Below are positions 1 to 11,034 of a stretch of DNA of 64,000 nucleotides, in pieces. The notes beneath the pieces were generated by a model. That model ran no database searches. It saw only the letters and a list, made by a program, of their open reading frames with translations, and was not told the DNA's origin. Both the position numbers and the translations under genes were made by a program. The stretch lies in NCBI GenBank assembly GCA_015146655.1, contig VKHL01000123.1, positions 1 to 64,000 on the forward strand. The letters are read 5' to 3'. Source of the DNA: Ochromonas danica. Lineage: Eukaryota > Sar > Chrysophyceae > Chromulinales > Chromulinaceae. The stretch's first letter is position 1, and every line of letters starts with the position of its first letter.

Positions 1-105
1 ATTAAGTTTTCAATTTAAAGAAGTTTATAATTTTTGGTTAAGTTGGAATAGGGCTATGCCCGTTTCACCCCCTTAAAGCCTGGCTTTCTTGTTTCGTGTG
101 TGTAT

Positions 106-500
106 ATGCATTACTTTGTTATCACTTCATTGGTTGGTCTTCTATTAGCTGGAGAAGCAGTTCTCGCAGATGAAGGAGAGATGATGAGGATCAACGACTC
201 TGACATGATCATGATGGCCTGCCCTGCCTTGTCGCCATTGACTCTAAATTGGAAGTCATTGGTGAGTTCTTTTTTTCTTCCCAATAATCCGTCCAGAGAG
301 AGTCCAAGTTTGATCATTTGTTGTTCCATGGAATGAACCGCCAAGTCTGGATGGAGATTTGGATATCACGCGCAAGACCTCCTTCTTCAAGTCCATCTTC
401 TAAGCTAGCTTTGACCTCTTGTCTTCAGGAGGAAGCAGAAGAAGAGGTGCTATACAGTAGCCCCATCAGTCTAGCAGAAGATGGGGATGATGAGAGATGA
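106..500 (+). CDS. Small secreted-like protein, unknown function (2 exons)
   Basis: Exons 106-261 and 297-500 join in frame across a 35-bp intron (gtgagt...gtccag) to give 119 aa. Residues 1-20 are hydrophobic (MHYFVITSLVGLLLAG) and look like a signal peptide or signal anchor; the C-terminus is acidic (EEAEEEV, EDGDDER). I recognise no domain. The start is uncertain: the bases just upstream of residue 16 also read as a good intron end (gtgtgtatatg...ttctattag), so this could be the 3' part of a longer gene entering from the left edge. Exon 2 stays open in the same frame as exon 1, which supports the splice. The AT-rich first 100 bases contain nothing I can read. Confidence 0.45.
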
Positions 501-634
501 GACCCAAGTGAAGAAACGCGATTCTGAATAAAAACTGTTTCGCAAGGAAGTTTCCGCAGCAACAAATCCAACACCCTCAGCCTCTCTGCTGCCTCTGACT
601 GGTCTAACCCCATCAAGAAGTCAAAGTCAGCCAA

Positions 635-664
635 AGGTCAGGTCAGGTCAGGTCAGGTCAGCCA
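635..664. repeat. Short pentamer tandem repeat (ggtca)n
   Basis: About five tandem copies of ggtca lie between the first two genes. They are followed by gtgagt...aaacag (666-698), a plausible 33-bp intron in the 5' UTR of the next gene. Confidence 0.6.
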
Positions 665-707
665 GGTGAGTCACATTGACTAACTAACGCCCAAACAGCA
701 ATCAAAG

Positions 708-1862
708 ATGGCGTCAAGTTTGTTGGAAAAGGGGCAAACTATTTTGGAAGTGGGTGGCGTATTAGCAGCAACATGTTCACTCTATCAGTCGCATAATTAC
801 CACAAAACAGGTCTGCAGAAAGCGAGGGAACGACATGCCCAAGAAATCGCTCTTGCCAAGGAGCAGCACATGAAATCGCTTGCAGAGGCAAAGCGTTGCT
901 ACCTGCTCGAACTACTCTATGACCTCGAGCAGCACTTCCAGCAGCTCAACGCCGATCTCATTGCCAGTGGCAACGAGTCAGAGCGGGACATGTTCGACCA
1001 GCGAAACCAATCGTTCCAGACCATGATCCTCGCCTCTTCTGTGATGTTCACAGGTCTCAGCACAGCTATTGTTGACGGCACCTTGCCACCAGGCACAGCT
1101 GAGTGGCTCATAATTGCTTTCTCCACGACCGCGGCGCTGTCCTTCTTCTTCCTCTTCATCTGCGTGGTCATCTGCGTTGAACTCGTCATCAGAGCCTCGA
1201 ATTTCATGTATCGACGTGCGAAGAGGCATGCAAATAACCTCAAGAGAGCGATCTTCGAGACAAAGTCTCTTATGCAGCAGCTCAACATGCAAGAGGGCCA
1301 AGGGCTGAGGGAGGCTGACAAGCGGAGGATCATCACGAATATGGACGATCAAGCTCTCAACTCTGAGTGGAAAGGTCACGAAAGCAAGCTGCAGCGCTTT
1401 CTTGATCAACGTGAGAATATCAATGACTTGATAGCTGTGGTGGACCATGTCAATCCCTCGGAGCCTCGCGATGCAAAGAAGATGATCTCCTTTCAAGACT
1501 TCTGGAAACAGTCCTGCTCCTTCTGGAACCATGTGGCAGTGATTTTCTTCTACTTGGGCACTGGATGCCTTCTTCTTTGCATCATGGTGTTCATGTGGGC
1601 CGCTTTCAGCTCCAATCAGAAGTACGACAATCAGTCAGCAGCGATCATCGCAATTGTTCTCATCGGGTCGTCTTTGGTTATTGGGATTATCATTGCAGTC
1701 GTTCTCTCCACCGATCGTTCTTCTAGAGAAGAGATGCAACGAACTCAGGTATTGTTGTATTGTCATCTGATGTTTATCATTATTTGACTTTGTGTTATGT
1801 TGTGTTGTTTTCATTAGACAAGGTCTGCTTCTCTTTCTGAAACCTATTCAGAACGTGTTTGA
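708..1862 (+). CDS. Orai/CRAC-channel-like four-TM protein
   Basis: Exons 708-1748 and 1818-1862 give 361 aa; the 69-bp intron (gtattg...cattag) removes an unsupported tail. An N-terminal helical region rich in K/R/E/Q is followed by four hydrophobic segments at about residues 105-125, 130-160, 275-300 and 310-335. The order of helical N-terminus, paired TM1/TM2, long cytosolic loop and TM3/TM4 resembles Orai store-operated calcium channels. The first segment (SSVMFTGLSTAIVDG) ends in an acidic residue where Orai has its selectivity-filter glutamate; here it is Asp. The role in plasma-membrane calcium entry is inferred from this resemblance only. A generic four-TM protein is the alternative. 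The ATG at 708 is the first in frame. Confidence 0.5.
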
Positions 1863-1982
1863 TGGATTTATTACTGCTCAAGTAAAAGCGGATAAGAGTT
1901 TTGAAATGAATCATTTGTACAGTCAGAGTATTGCTATCGGATATTGGGCACTAGCTACCACAGCTTGATTATTTTATCGTTT

Positions 1983-3148
1983 TCAGGGATTTCGGAAGGT
2001 GCCCCATAATGCTTGCATTTTTGAGCGTTGCAAGTCTGTAAATGAATCCATGCAAGAGTCGTCTGAGTAATCCATGTAGTTATTCACTGGATCCAGACCT
2101 AAGAATTGGTTTTATAAGCTACTTTCAGTCACAAATTGGAAAGGAATATACGAATAAGTTACCAGGAAAAGAGGGTCCGGTGCAAGTGTCACGATTGGAA
2201 GGACACCCATAAGCAGGAGAAGCTTCTGCTGGGGTATCTGCAATCTGATCTCCTCCATCGCTGGCATCATTGCTGCATCCGCCTTGAAAAGTGTGGAAGA
2301 GGCCTAACCTAAAAGGAGAGTAAAAATACAGTATGATTCTGAATTCTGAATAGATAGCATACCAATGACCGGCCTCATGAACCAGAGTGATTCCTTCATT
2401 GTATGGATAAAAGCTTCCATCGGGCAAAGTCTCGTAATTTATCACCACGCCTGTATGCATTTTTGTGTTGTCCAGAGAACTGTAAGCAGAAATATTAATC
2501 GCGCTCCTTACCATCCCTCCAAGGACGATCATCATACTGCGATGGGAAAGTGGACCACCCGAGCAAACTATTGCTATTCTGTCCTAGGTAGACGTTGAGA
2601 GCGTTCTTTCCTCCTATTAGTCTCACCCAATGAGACTATTGTTAGTGCGGCTGGAGCATATTACACCAACCTTTTCGAAGTGATGTTTTAGCATCTTGTT
2701 CGTCGCTAGAGCCGTAGGCCATGTTGAACCATGCGCTATTGGTTGTGTAATCAACTCCTTGCAGCGTAAACAAGAACCCAGCTTCGCTGTATCTGGCATT
2801 CAGCACTTCCACTTGATTACTGATCTGCAAAGAAGAGACATTGCCTTCGCCATCATTGTTCAATAGCACGTGAAAATAGATCGGAATTGTGAAGGATTCT
2901 TCTTGAATAGAGGCTGTTCTGCCCGAATAAGATTTGAAGGCACTATCGAACAATTGCTTCAACGCATCAGACGGATCTTCCGTACCGCATCTTCGATTAG
3001 AACCATTCCACTCATTTTGTTCATAGCCATCGCGGTCGTGAACGTGAGGAAAATGAAGACCCCGAAGATGAAGTTCATCAGCACGGTTAGAGTCCAAAGC
3101 CAATAAGATCCAAAGCAGGGGCCAGAGCCAGTGATGGAGACATTTCAT
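1983..3148 (-). CDS. Secreted pappalysin-like zinc metalloprotease (peptidase M43)
   Basis: Five exons on the minus strand (3148-2671, 2613-2512, 2450-2363, 2308-2163, 2098-1983) give 309 aa. The intron phases agree and the reconstructed motifs cross the junctions. There is a signal peptide (about residues 1-22), then a propeptide-like part. The M43 hallmarks follow: LRKGGKNALNVY, the zinc motif HEAGHW/LGLFH (split by an intron inside the Trp codon), the Asp-Thr-Pro after it, and the Met-turn NYMDYSDDSC. These match secreted MEP1/pappalysin-type endopeptidases, which bind zinc through the three His of HExxHxxGxxH. The length is normal for the single-domain form. It probably acts outside the cell or in the endomembrane lumen; the substrate is unknown. 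Confidence 0.88.
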
Positions 3149-3340
3149 GGCACGATCTGATCACCAATCAGTCAGAGTCAGTCACCAGCAAGCAGCAGGT
3201 TGCGATCAATTCGATTGTGTGCGAAGATGTCTGAGAGAAGAAATGACTGACGCAGCACTTAATCCCTCAGTGAACAAAAACTGAAAACTGAAGATACGCT
3301 ATCCTCAGTCTTCTCCGCTCTGTCATCTCATCTCGTGAGG

Positions 3341-5651
3341 TCAGCAGGTCGTCCACAAGTTATTGACATCTCCTTCCAGCTCCTCTGCGAGGCTACAAGA
3401 CCTCTCGCTCAGGCCAAACTCTGCTATTTTCATCGACAAATCCCTCACACTTTGAAAGAGCAGTGCTGGGATGAGAAGAAAGTCGTCCAGCGAGGCGTCC
3501 CAGTGCGTCGCGAACTCCTTCAAGGTGATTTGCAAGGCCATTTCGACGCTTGGCAGCTTGATCATAAGATAGTACAAGTAATATAGAATCTCTAGATGGT
3601 GAAGTACATATCCATCGTGCAATCTTCGCTGCAGTGTATTGAATAGGCTGCTATCGCTTTGACAAGATCTCAATTGAAGAGGCGTCATATTGCTGCCAAG
3701 TTGATGGCCTGGAGAGTTCGTCACAAGCAGTCTATGTTGAGTGAGGACATGAAAGTGCTCTTCTGGCAATAGGTCCAGCCATTGCACTTGCCCGCCAACT
3801 ACTTCAAATTCTATCGCATCGAGCAGTTGACGAAGGTGTTGTACGGCTTCAATCTGATTATTGAGACGGGCCTGCAAATACTTGGGAAGAACATGGAGTG
3901 ATGAAAGATAGACCAACCCCAGAGAATACAGTTCGTATAGAATATCCTGCAGCCTTCGTTGCGTGTTAAGTTCGCCAACGCAAATCGCAGCAGACTCCTG
4001 AATCTCCTCGTAGATTTCCTGAGCTCGGCCAAGTTTGTGGACTTCATCCAGTGATTGTTGATTCGGAACTGTGCTCGAGGAGCACAACAAAGTTCTTGTC
4101 GAAAGATAAGTTAGGGGCGCGAAGAGACGAGGACGCAATGAGTTCCAATCAAGGATCAACTTTTCCTTTTCTGTCCATGGAAATGTCGCTGGCAACTTCA
4201 TGCAAGCATCAGCAAGTCGCTGCAATGTTTCTCGTACAGGCCATAAATCTTTGCCGTTCTCCACAACATTCAAGGAATCTGTCAAGGAGCTAGCAAAGGA
4301 GAAATGAGGGAGATGACGCCCAATGGGTAATTGAGCCAGAGCTTCGGCGGCCAGATAAGAATGAGGATGAAGGAAATCATCTGAGAACCAACTCACAGGC
4401 CGTAGGCCGTGGCGATACATTTCATCCAAGCCAAAAAGAATCCTTACACAACGAGTCGGGAGGCCTGGCAAAAGAGCTTCAATACTTGTCCCATGCGACT
4501 TGCTTTGTGTGTCTAACAGCACACCCATTAAGGTCACATTATACTTTGCCAGCTCATCATGAAGAGATAGCCACGCAGAAAGACGCCGACGAGCCCGTCG
4601 ACTGAATGATCGTTGTGTAGGATGAAAGGAGCGAGAACTCTTAGCATCTACTCGAGGACGCTTAACAGAACTCCTGGAATCAATCTGCTTATTAGTTGGT
4701 GTAGAAGGCCAAGAAGCTGTTGTGTGATGCTCCACAGAGTCTGCCAAGTCCTCAAGAAGATCCTTTTCTAGAAATGTCTACAAATCACACGTATACAGTT
4801 ATTTTCATTTATAAAGTAATTGAAAAGGGAAAGCCTGTGGTACCATGACAACCAATGGCTTTCGCAGACGAATCGACAGTGAAGCAGCAGCATAGAGCGC
4901 TCGGTTGCCATCCACTCGCCCGCAGCATTGCAGTGCACATACAACAACTCCTTCTAATTGATCATAAAGCGAAGGCTTGGTGAAGAGCGCAGAACATGCA
5001 CAAAGCCACCACAGTCTGCTTACCTGCAGGCAATGCGATTTCCTGAGGGAATGGCAAATGAAAAGTGCGCGATGATAGCCACAGCCTCTCATCCCACAGA
5101 TTAAGCTCCAAGGGATCAGATAGGTTGCAAGATACAGTAGAAGAGTTGTCAGACGAATCCCACTGAACTTTAGAGTCACTATCCTCAATCAACTTGGAGA
5201 GCAAATCGGGAGGCAATTGGCAAAGGTCATCTTCAGCCGCTGCTGACTTATCCTGCTCACCCAAGACAGAAGCAGCTAGCAGCTCTTCTCCTCCAAACAG
5301 AGTCTTTGGCTGAATGTCATGATCCTCATAAAGATCTTCTTGTCTCAAGGTGGCCAGGTTGACATCGCTGTTTTCCTTTCTGGCGCTGTGCTGGACTGGT
5401 CCATTCGACTCTAGCAGATCTCCACGACTTTCACCAACTCTATCATTACTCTCGCTGATATGCAGAAGCGCCTCTTCCGCATCATGCAGAGCACGCCACA
5501 AGTCGACAGAAACCTCTTGACCCGTAGCAGGCATCAAAGCGAAGCTACCAGAGGACGAAAAGACCATTCTTTCACTTGGCAGAAAAGGATGGGCGACCAT
5601 CATTCTTTCAGCTAAAACTAGTATCTGCTCTGCTGGTTGATCATCTGCCAT
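3341..5651 (-). CDS. Unrecognised 724-aa protein (3 exons)
   Basis: Two large open frames join into one gene: exons 5651-5024, 4953-4844 and 4777-3341, with introns of 70 and 66 bp (phases 1 and 0). The N-terminal ~210 residues are acidic and low in structure. A short central piece (GVVVCALQCCGRVDGNRALYAA) leads to a basic linker (SRSFHPTQRSFSRRARRR, about residues 285-303). The C-terminal ~420 residues look helical, rich in Leu and His. I cannot assign a family. A nuclear role is possible given the basic patch but is unproven. The splice model is supported by continuous frame through both junctions and by absence of an ATG at the start of the downstream frame. Confidence 0.65.
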
Positions 5652-5916
5652 AAGCGAAGAGTTCTCCAGACCTTTAACCAGTCCACAGTTAATTTATTCT
5701 CATCCAAACACGATTTAGACCAAGACAACTATTACTACGGTGCGATGGAAGGCATCCAATTGTAAAAGTAAATGTTACAAGTCCAAGTAGTACATGTACC
5801 GGTATTATAATAGCGTGTATATGTCGTTCACTTAACATATATACATGTATACAATACCAACATGGTATTAATACCCTTTATTAACTCATTTCGTAACCTA
5901 TTAATTACATTACACA
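5652..5916. other. AT-rich intergenic spacer
   Basis: No gene is seen. Several tata/acatg-rich stretches lie between two minus-strand genes and could hold the 3' end of SMU1 and the promoter side of neither obvious ORF. Confidence 0.5.
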
Positions 5917-7595
5917 CTAGCTGGAGAAGAACTTTACGGATCCATTCCTTTGTACGGCTGCTAACAGATTTCGTTGAGGATGGTGCACTAACTCCACAAC
6001 TTCCTGCTCTTGGACAGGAAGTCCAGACTCTGTCTGCAGGGTGATGACGTCTTCAAGTTGGCCAGCCTTGAGATCAAATATGTAAATAACATTGTCTTCG
6101 GCAGCACAGTAGAGCCACCGGCCTTGGGGAGAGACAGTGGCGGCAACAAAGTCTGCGCCGCGAGTCTTTCCGCTGGACATCGCTATTGCCTCCGTACCAG
6201 CCACCGTCATAACATGCACGGAGTGACTGCGACTGACCACCACATAAAGCTCTGCCATGCGAGGAATAGGAATAACAGCCAGAACCGCGCGCTCTTGGAT
6301 ATACCCAGTCCCTGGGGAAGATCCTGGGCGATAAGTGAAGAGGCAGTCTGCCGAGCGGCCATCCCAGAGTTTCACGGTGCCATCCGCCGACCCTGTCAGC
6401 ACATTCGCCGCGCTCTCTCTTGTATAGCAAGCGCTGTGCACATACGAACTATGCCCACGGAACTCCCGCAGGACCTTTCCAGATTTAAGGCCGTGAATGC
6501 GCGCCGTGTTGTCGAAGGAAGCAGACAGAATCTGCGAGCCATCTCTTGCAAACTGCACACTAGACACTGCCGCCAAATGAGCCTGAGAAAAGGTGCGCAC
6601 AGCTTGGCCTGAAGAGACGCGGAAGATGATAATCTGGCCATCCTCCGTGCCCACGGCGATGTGGTCGGAATCTTTGCTGAAAGTGGCGCAAAGCACTGGC
6701 CGGCCTGTCGAGAGGAAGCGCTCCTCGGCTTGATAGGCGAGATCTCTGCGAAGAGAAAGATCGTCCGCATTATGGAACTCAAAGTAACCGTCAACAGCAG
6801 CAAGCATGCAGGCCTCGCCATCGGGAGAGAAGGCGACGGCGCGCAGTGCAGCGGACCTCGCGGACTGCGACAATTCCTCCTGCAGCCTCTTCACTGCGCT
6901 GTCCTCGCCTTCCTTGCGAGACGCCTTCTTGCCCCCTCGGAAGAGGTCGTAAGAGCCTTCAGGCAGCAAATGGTTCGTGTGCTGCCAGCGCAGAGCGTCG
7001 GAGAGCAGACCGAGCAGGCGGGCAGGAGGCACAGCGCTCACCTCACTGGCCAGCGCCTGCGCCAGCTCTTGCCTTCGAGAGTCCTTGGTCTGCCCCAGGT
7101 CATAGACGTCGCTGGCGTTGAAGAACGGTCGCTTGCAGAAGGTCTCCAGGCGCAGGTACCGCTCCGGCTGCTCCGCCTTGACCAGCAGCAGCGGCTCGGC
7201 AGTCTTCAGAATCTCTTTCGCCAAGTCGCGCTCTCCAGCCTCCAGCAGCTCGTAAAGTACTTGTTCATACAAGGCAATCTAGAGGAGCAGCAGCAGGAGG
7301 AGGAGGAGGAGGAGGATGAGAGACAGCAGCGGTCAGTCAGTCAGTCAGTCAGTCTGTGGCTCACCAGCTTCTCTGCGGGCAGCTTCAGACTCTCGACTTG
7401 CAGCAGCACTGCATCCCACCGCCCATACCGCACATCAGAGAGAAAGGCCTCCGTGCTGTCCACAGTGTTGAGAGCCACGCCTGACTCGCGCTGCAGCTGA
7501 CGCATCGAGTCTGAGAGGTTGTTCTCTTTGAGGAACTGCAGGACAAGACGAATCACATCTTGCGACTCTATTACTACCTTTTCCCGTCCATTCAT
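5917..7595 (-). CDS. SMU1: WD40 splicing factor SMU1
   Basis: Exons 7595-7365 and 7278-5917 give 530 aa, close to the ~513 aa of metazoan SMU1. The N-terminus has the LisH/CTLH region (DVIRLVLQFLKENNLSDSM, then LNTVDSTEAF and WDAVL). The C-terminal half holds a WD40 propeller. Family-diagnostic stretches include QPERYLRLE, SQILSASFDNTARIHGLKSGK, EFRGHSSYVHSA and GSADGTVKLWDGR. SMU1 partners RED/IK in the spliceosomal B complex in the nucleus, so it fits an intron-containing genome. The intron contains tcag and gga/tcc microsatellites (7305-7350), which may vary in length. The start ATG lies directly before the conserved N-terminal helix. Confidence is high. Confidence 0.95.
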
Positions 7596-7796
7596 AGCCT
7601 AGGTTCAATCAAGCGTATCCACCACCACTACAGCAGCCACTAGCCCTAATGTGATCACCTGACGTTATCACTGAGAGGTTTGATTCCTCTCGTTGATTAC
7701 TACGATGCGCTGGGAGAAGGAAAGTCGAGTTATCGAAAAGTAGAGATTTGTCCTCCACCGCCTCCTCGTGTCGTCACAGATCAGAAGGACGACAAG

Positions 7797-8426
7797 ATGT
7801 TGGTGAACTACTTGGTAAGGCAGCTCCAGGCACGCTCTGGGAGGATGGCAGCCTCTTCTCCTCGCCTTTCCAGTCACCTGGCGAGGGTTCTAGTGGGCAG
7901 CAGTGAGGGTTCTGCGCCGCGAGGAGAGAAGAGCAGTTGGCTGGGAGGAATGGCCGTGGTAAGCGCTCTGCTGGTGACCAATCAGGCCTTGTTCGCGTCA
8001 TGTTCAGCAGAGGAAGGTGCAGAGGTGCAGGAGGGCCAGCAGAAAGCCGAGGAGGCTCGCAAGGCAGTGCGGGAGATCTCTCTGGAGGAAGTGGTCAGCA
8101 CTGCGGAGGAAGACGCGCGCTGGGAGGTGGAGAAGGAGAAGTGCCCATTCTGCCGCCAGTTCCTGCTTAGCCCTTGCAAGGAAGAGTTCAAGCACTGGTC
8201 CAAGTGCGTAGACAAGGCGAAGGAGAGCGATCTGGACTATATCGGCTCCTGCTCAGTCTTCACTCGCGCGCTCATGACCTGCACAGACGTCAACAGCGAG
8301 CACTTCCGGAGGAAAGCAGAGAGTGATGACAATGACGATGAGGAGGAGGAGGGAGAAGAGAAGGACTCTGTGAAGGAGGAGGAGGCAAAGGCAGAAGAGC
8401 CCTCGCCCTCCTTGCCCGCCAATTAG
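7797..8426 (+). CDS. GCK-domain (CHCH-like) protein, probably mitochondrial
   Basis: This is a single exon of 209 aa from the first in-frame ATG. The N-terminus (MLVNYLVRQLQARSGRMAA) is basic and free of acidic residues, like a mitochondrial presequence, and is followed by a short hydrophobic segment (about residues 55-70). A cysteine module with the GCK pattern starts at about residue 115: CPFCRQFLLSPC, then HWSKC, GSC and MTC. The tail is strongly acidic (DDNDDEEEEGEEKD). GCK modules are related in spacing to twin-CX9C proteins of the intermembrane space, but no specific partner can be named. It is divergently arranged with SMU1 across about 200 bp, so the two may share a promoter region. 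Confidence 0.75.
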   Translation: MLVNYLVRQLQARSGRMAASSPRLSSHLARVLVGSSEGSAPRGEKSSWLGGMAVVSALLVTNQALFASCSAEEGAEVQEGQQKAEEARKAVREISLEEVVSTAEEDARWEVEKEKCPFCRQFLLSPCKEEFKHWSKCVDKAKESDLDYIGSCSVFTRALMTCTDVNSEHFRRKAESDDNDDEEEEGEEKDSVKEEEAKAEEPSPSLPAN

Positions 8427-8944
8427 ACTCTAACACTCTAAATTAATAGTAGCTAGCAGACTACACTAGTGCACTACACCATACCACACTAGTAGACTAG
8501 TACACTATGGACTAGTAATCTAACCTTCCCCGCGACTTCTCCAGCTGACCTGTCTGTCTATCATAGTATATCATAGATACTATATATCATAGCACTATAC
8601 TTGTGGTATATCTTAGCCTAACACAGTCTCTGAGATGAGACAAGTAATACCACTGCAGCTAGTCTACAGTATCTGCTGGAAAGAAGCTCCATCTCACTCC
8701 ATCTTCATTAGATTTAAGTTAAGCACAGGGTTTAGATTAGCTGAGCTAACTGAGTTAACAACAGAGCTACCTGAGCCTTCACAGTCTCGATAAGGATCGA
8801 ACATTTCCGTGAAGAGAAGCAATTCAGCCGTCAGCCATCCCTCATAATAGCAACATGCAATAGAAGGAACATTGACTCGAAGTAATTCATAATAATTGGA
8901 TCGAAATGACTCCGCCAGACAATTAACATCAACAAACGCTGTCG
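8427..8944. other. Intergenic, convergent 3' ends, ctag-rich
   Basis: No credible gene is visible between two converging genes. The stretch 8440-8520 is rich in ctag/actag words (imperfect palindromes) and 8560-8600 in tatcata repeats. Confidence 0.5.
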
Positions 8945-10054
8945 CTAGGACACAATGCATCCGCCCTTTGATGGCACCATTCGGCTCGCGTCCACCCACA
9001 ACTTGGGCGACCGGGTGGCAGGATTCCACACTAAAGGCAGTCGTCGAGCCTGTTGCTCCACTGCTTGCAGAAAAGCTCTTCGATTGACCTCAGGATGTGG
9101 GTAATCGTCAGCCTTGCCACCGAAGAGAATGGAGACAAAGTTGCGGATCTGGTCCAAAGAGAGTTTGGCCTCGTCCAGTAGGTCAAGCTCCTTGACAGGA
9201 ATGCCGAACTCGCGAAGGCGATGCAATGGTTCGCCATAGGTTAGCCAGGGATTGGACTCGTGCACTTCCTCAGCTTCTCCACAGAGATCGTCCAGAACAT
9301 CCATGTCCAGCTCCAGCTCGTTGTCGATGTTGTTCCAATAGTTAACAACATTCTCGTCATCTGTACACAAACGCACAACTGTCCAAACAGGGAGAGTCTT
9401 CAGATCCTGCATTGCCGCGGAGAGGTTGCCGTCGCTCGACTCTCCGTCTGTGAGGATCACCACGCATGCCTTCTGGCCGCTGGCTCGCAGGCTGCCTTCC
9501 ATGGCTTTGATTTTCTGCACCACCTCCCTCATATGCTTACAAAGTGGCGTGCCACCTCCAGGAGAGTTCTTCAGCAGCGACTGGAAGATTCCCAGTCGAG
9601 AGGAGTTCTGCGGGTCGGAGGCATCGCCAATGAGAATGGGCGCCGCGCCGTTGAGCAATCTGAACTCTGTCGGAGCGTTGGCATGGTAAGCTAGGTTGGA
9701 ATGGAAGGTGAGAGAAGCCTCGAGCTCTGCCCATCGACTGCAAGTGACCATCTTCATGGTTCGCGGGTCGTTGCCCAGCAGCCTGTGGCCGTCGTTCGCG
9801 CACATCGAGCCGGAATCATCGCAAATAAAGAATCGGATAGGAACTTTCGTTAAGTTGCGGAGAAATGTATCCTGAAGTCCGGTCGGCCAGCGAGCCGCGG
9901 TTAGAAATTCTCTGGCGCCGGCATCGATAAGAGGTTGTTGTCTGGCCAGGTCAACACCGCTAAAGGCAGAGGAGTTGGAAGGCGCATAAGCAGGAGGGGC
10001 CTTGGCAACCGCATCAACGGGGTAGGCCTCCACATATACTGGGTTGGGCTGCAT
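8945..10054 (-). CDS. VWA-domain protein with C-terminal CaaX box (copy 1)
   Basis: This is an intronless frame of 369 aa. After a Pro/Ala-rich N-terminus, a von Willebrand A domain begins near residue 70. Its metal-ion-dependent adhesion site looks intact: DDSGS (D79, S81, S83), a Thr in GGGTPLC and an Asp in LTDGESSDG. The C-terminal ~130 residues (CDDENVVNYWNNID, NPWLTYGEPLHRLREFG) are shared with the gene at 56.4 kb. The last four residues are CIVS, a farnesylation-type CaaX box, so a prenylated cytosolic peripheral-membrane protein is predicted. The ligand and pathway are unknown. Related copies lie at 56412-57734 (intact) and 63150-63419 (truncated). Confidence 0.85.
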   Translation of the reverse strand: MQPNPVYVEAYPVDAVAKAPPAYAPSNSSAFSGVDLARQQPLIDAGAREFLTAARWPTGLQDTFLRNLTKVPIRFFICDDSGSMCANDGHRLLGNDPRTMKMVTCSRWAELEASLTFHSNLAYHANAPTEFRLLNGAAPILIGDASDPQNSSRLGIFQSLLKNSPGGGTPLCKHMREVVQKIKAMEGSLRASGQKACVVILTDGESSDGNLSAAMQDLKTLPVWTVVRLCTDDENVVNYWNNIDNELELDMDVLDDLCGEAEEVHESNPWLTYGEPLHRLREFGIPVKELDLLDEAKLSLDQIRNFVSILFGGKADDYPHPEVNRRAFLQAVEQQARRLPLVWNPATRSPKLWVDASRMVPSKGGCIVS

Positions 10055-11034
10055 GTCGATGTAAATAAAAGTGTCTATCCAGCCTGGGAAGATTCTCTTG
10101 GAGGGAATGTTGCCGTCGTGTGCTCTTCAATCAAAACGTTGAGAGACTTGTTGCCTTGCGCGGGGAAACTGTCAAATTTCGATTTCAACCCCAGCAGAGG
10201 CAAAGTTTTGTCATCAAGTCCAGCGACAGTCTTTGGATTGTTTTTAAAGACCCCAAGTCAGCTGACTGGATCTGCTTTAGCTCTTAGTCATCGTGGGTCG
10301 ATCGCTGGTGTGTGCCGTGTCGTTTGTTTTTGCCGCAGATTATGGTGAAGGTTTAGTCTAGAAGTCTAGCGAACTGCCTTCTGCTGGAAGCTCACTCTAT
10401 TCAAACTCAATCTTGTCAAAGTTGATCACCCCAACCCAAATCTCAACGCATTTGCATTTGACTTCGAGAAGTTGCTTTGGGGGGTGAAGACTTCAGCACT
10501 GTGCAGTACTGCAGTTGTTTTAGGGAGTGAAGATTGATTGTTCCGTTGAGATCCGTTGGCAGAGGAGGTGGGGAGTCGTTGCGTCAGTTGTTGAATTTGC
10601 AAATCCGCCACTTTGACTGGCGCTGCACTGCCTGCGGTGCTGCTCCTCAGTCACACTGTGCACTGTGCACTGTCTGACACTGTGACTGTGACTGTGACTG
10701 TGGCTGCTGTGCTGGCTGTTCTCTCTGCTGCGCTGCTCTGCTTCTTTCGCTCTCAAGCGCCACCGCATCGGATCCATCGCATCTCTGAGAAGTGCCCCAC
10801 CCCCACCCCCACCGCCGTCAGGCCTTCTTCCATTCTTTCTTCTCTCTCGACAGAACAAAGCAACGCCTTCAAGTTCATGTGAATAGCGTTACTGACTCTA
10901 TCCAAGGTAAGCCATTTCTTCATATCCCCTTGAATTCTTCATTGTTGCTCAGATAATTTGCTAATTTATCTCTTTGTCATCGGATCCCATCTTCCTAACC
11001 CTCCTGGACTTCCCCTCAGATTTCAAAACTGACA
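10055..11034. promoter_or_regulatory. Divergent promoter/5' UTR region of VWA copy 1 and the MAP kinase
   Basis: There is no convincing coding gene in 980 bp between two divergent starts. A gt...ag segment at 10906-11019 (gtaagc...cctcag), ending 15 bases before the kinase ATG, reads as a 5' UTR intron. A cactgtg/actgtg simple repeat lies at about 10653-10705 and a C-rich tract at 10795-10815. Promoter activity is inferred from position. Confidence 0.45.

Noticed and set aside
425-634. Minus-strand ORF next to the first gene, followed in the same frame by another open stretch after a TGA (possible selenocysteine)
   Set aside because: It starts at TTG, has no SECIS element that I can see, and lies antisense to exon 2 of the better supported plus-strand gene.
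8694-9029. 111-aa minus-strand ORF overlapping the 3' end of VWA copy 1
   Set aside because: Different frame from the conserved VWA protein, no domain, and composition typical of non-coding sequence.
10520-10882. ORFs on both strands in the VWA/kinase intergenic region
   Set aside because: They consist mainly of the actgtg and C-rich simple repeats and have no domain.
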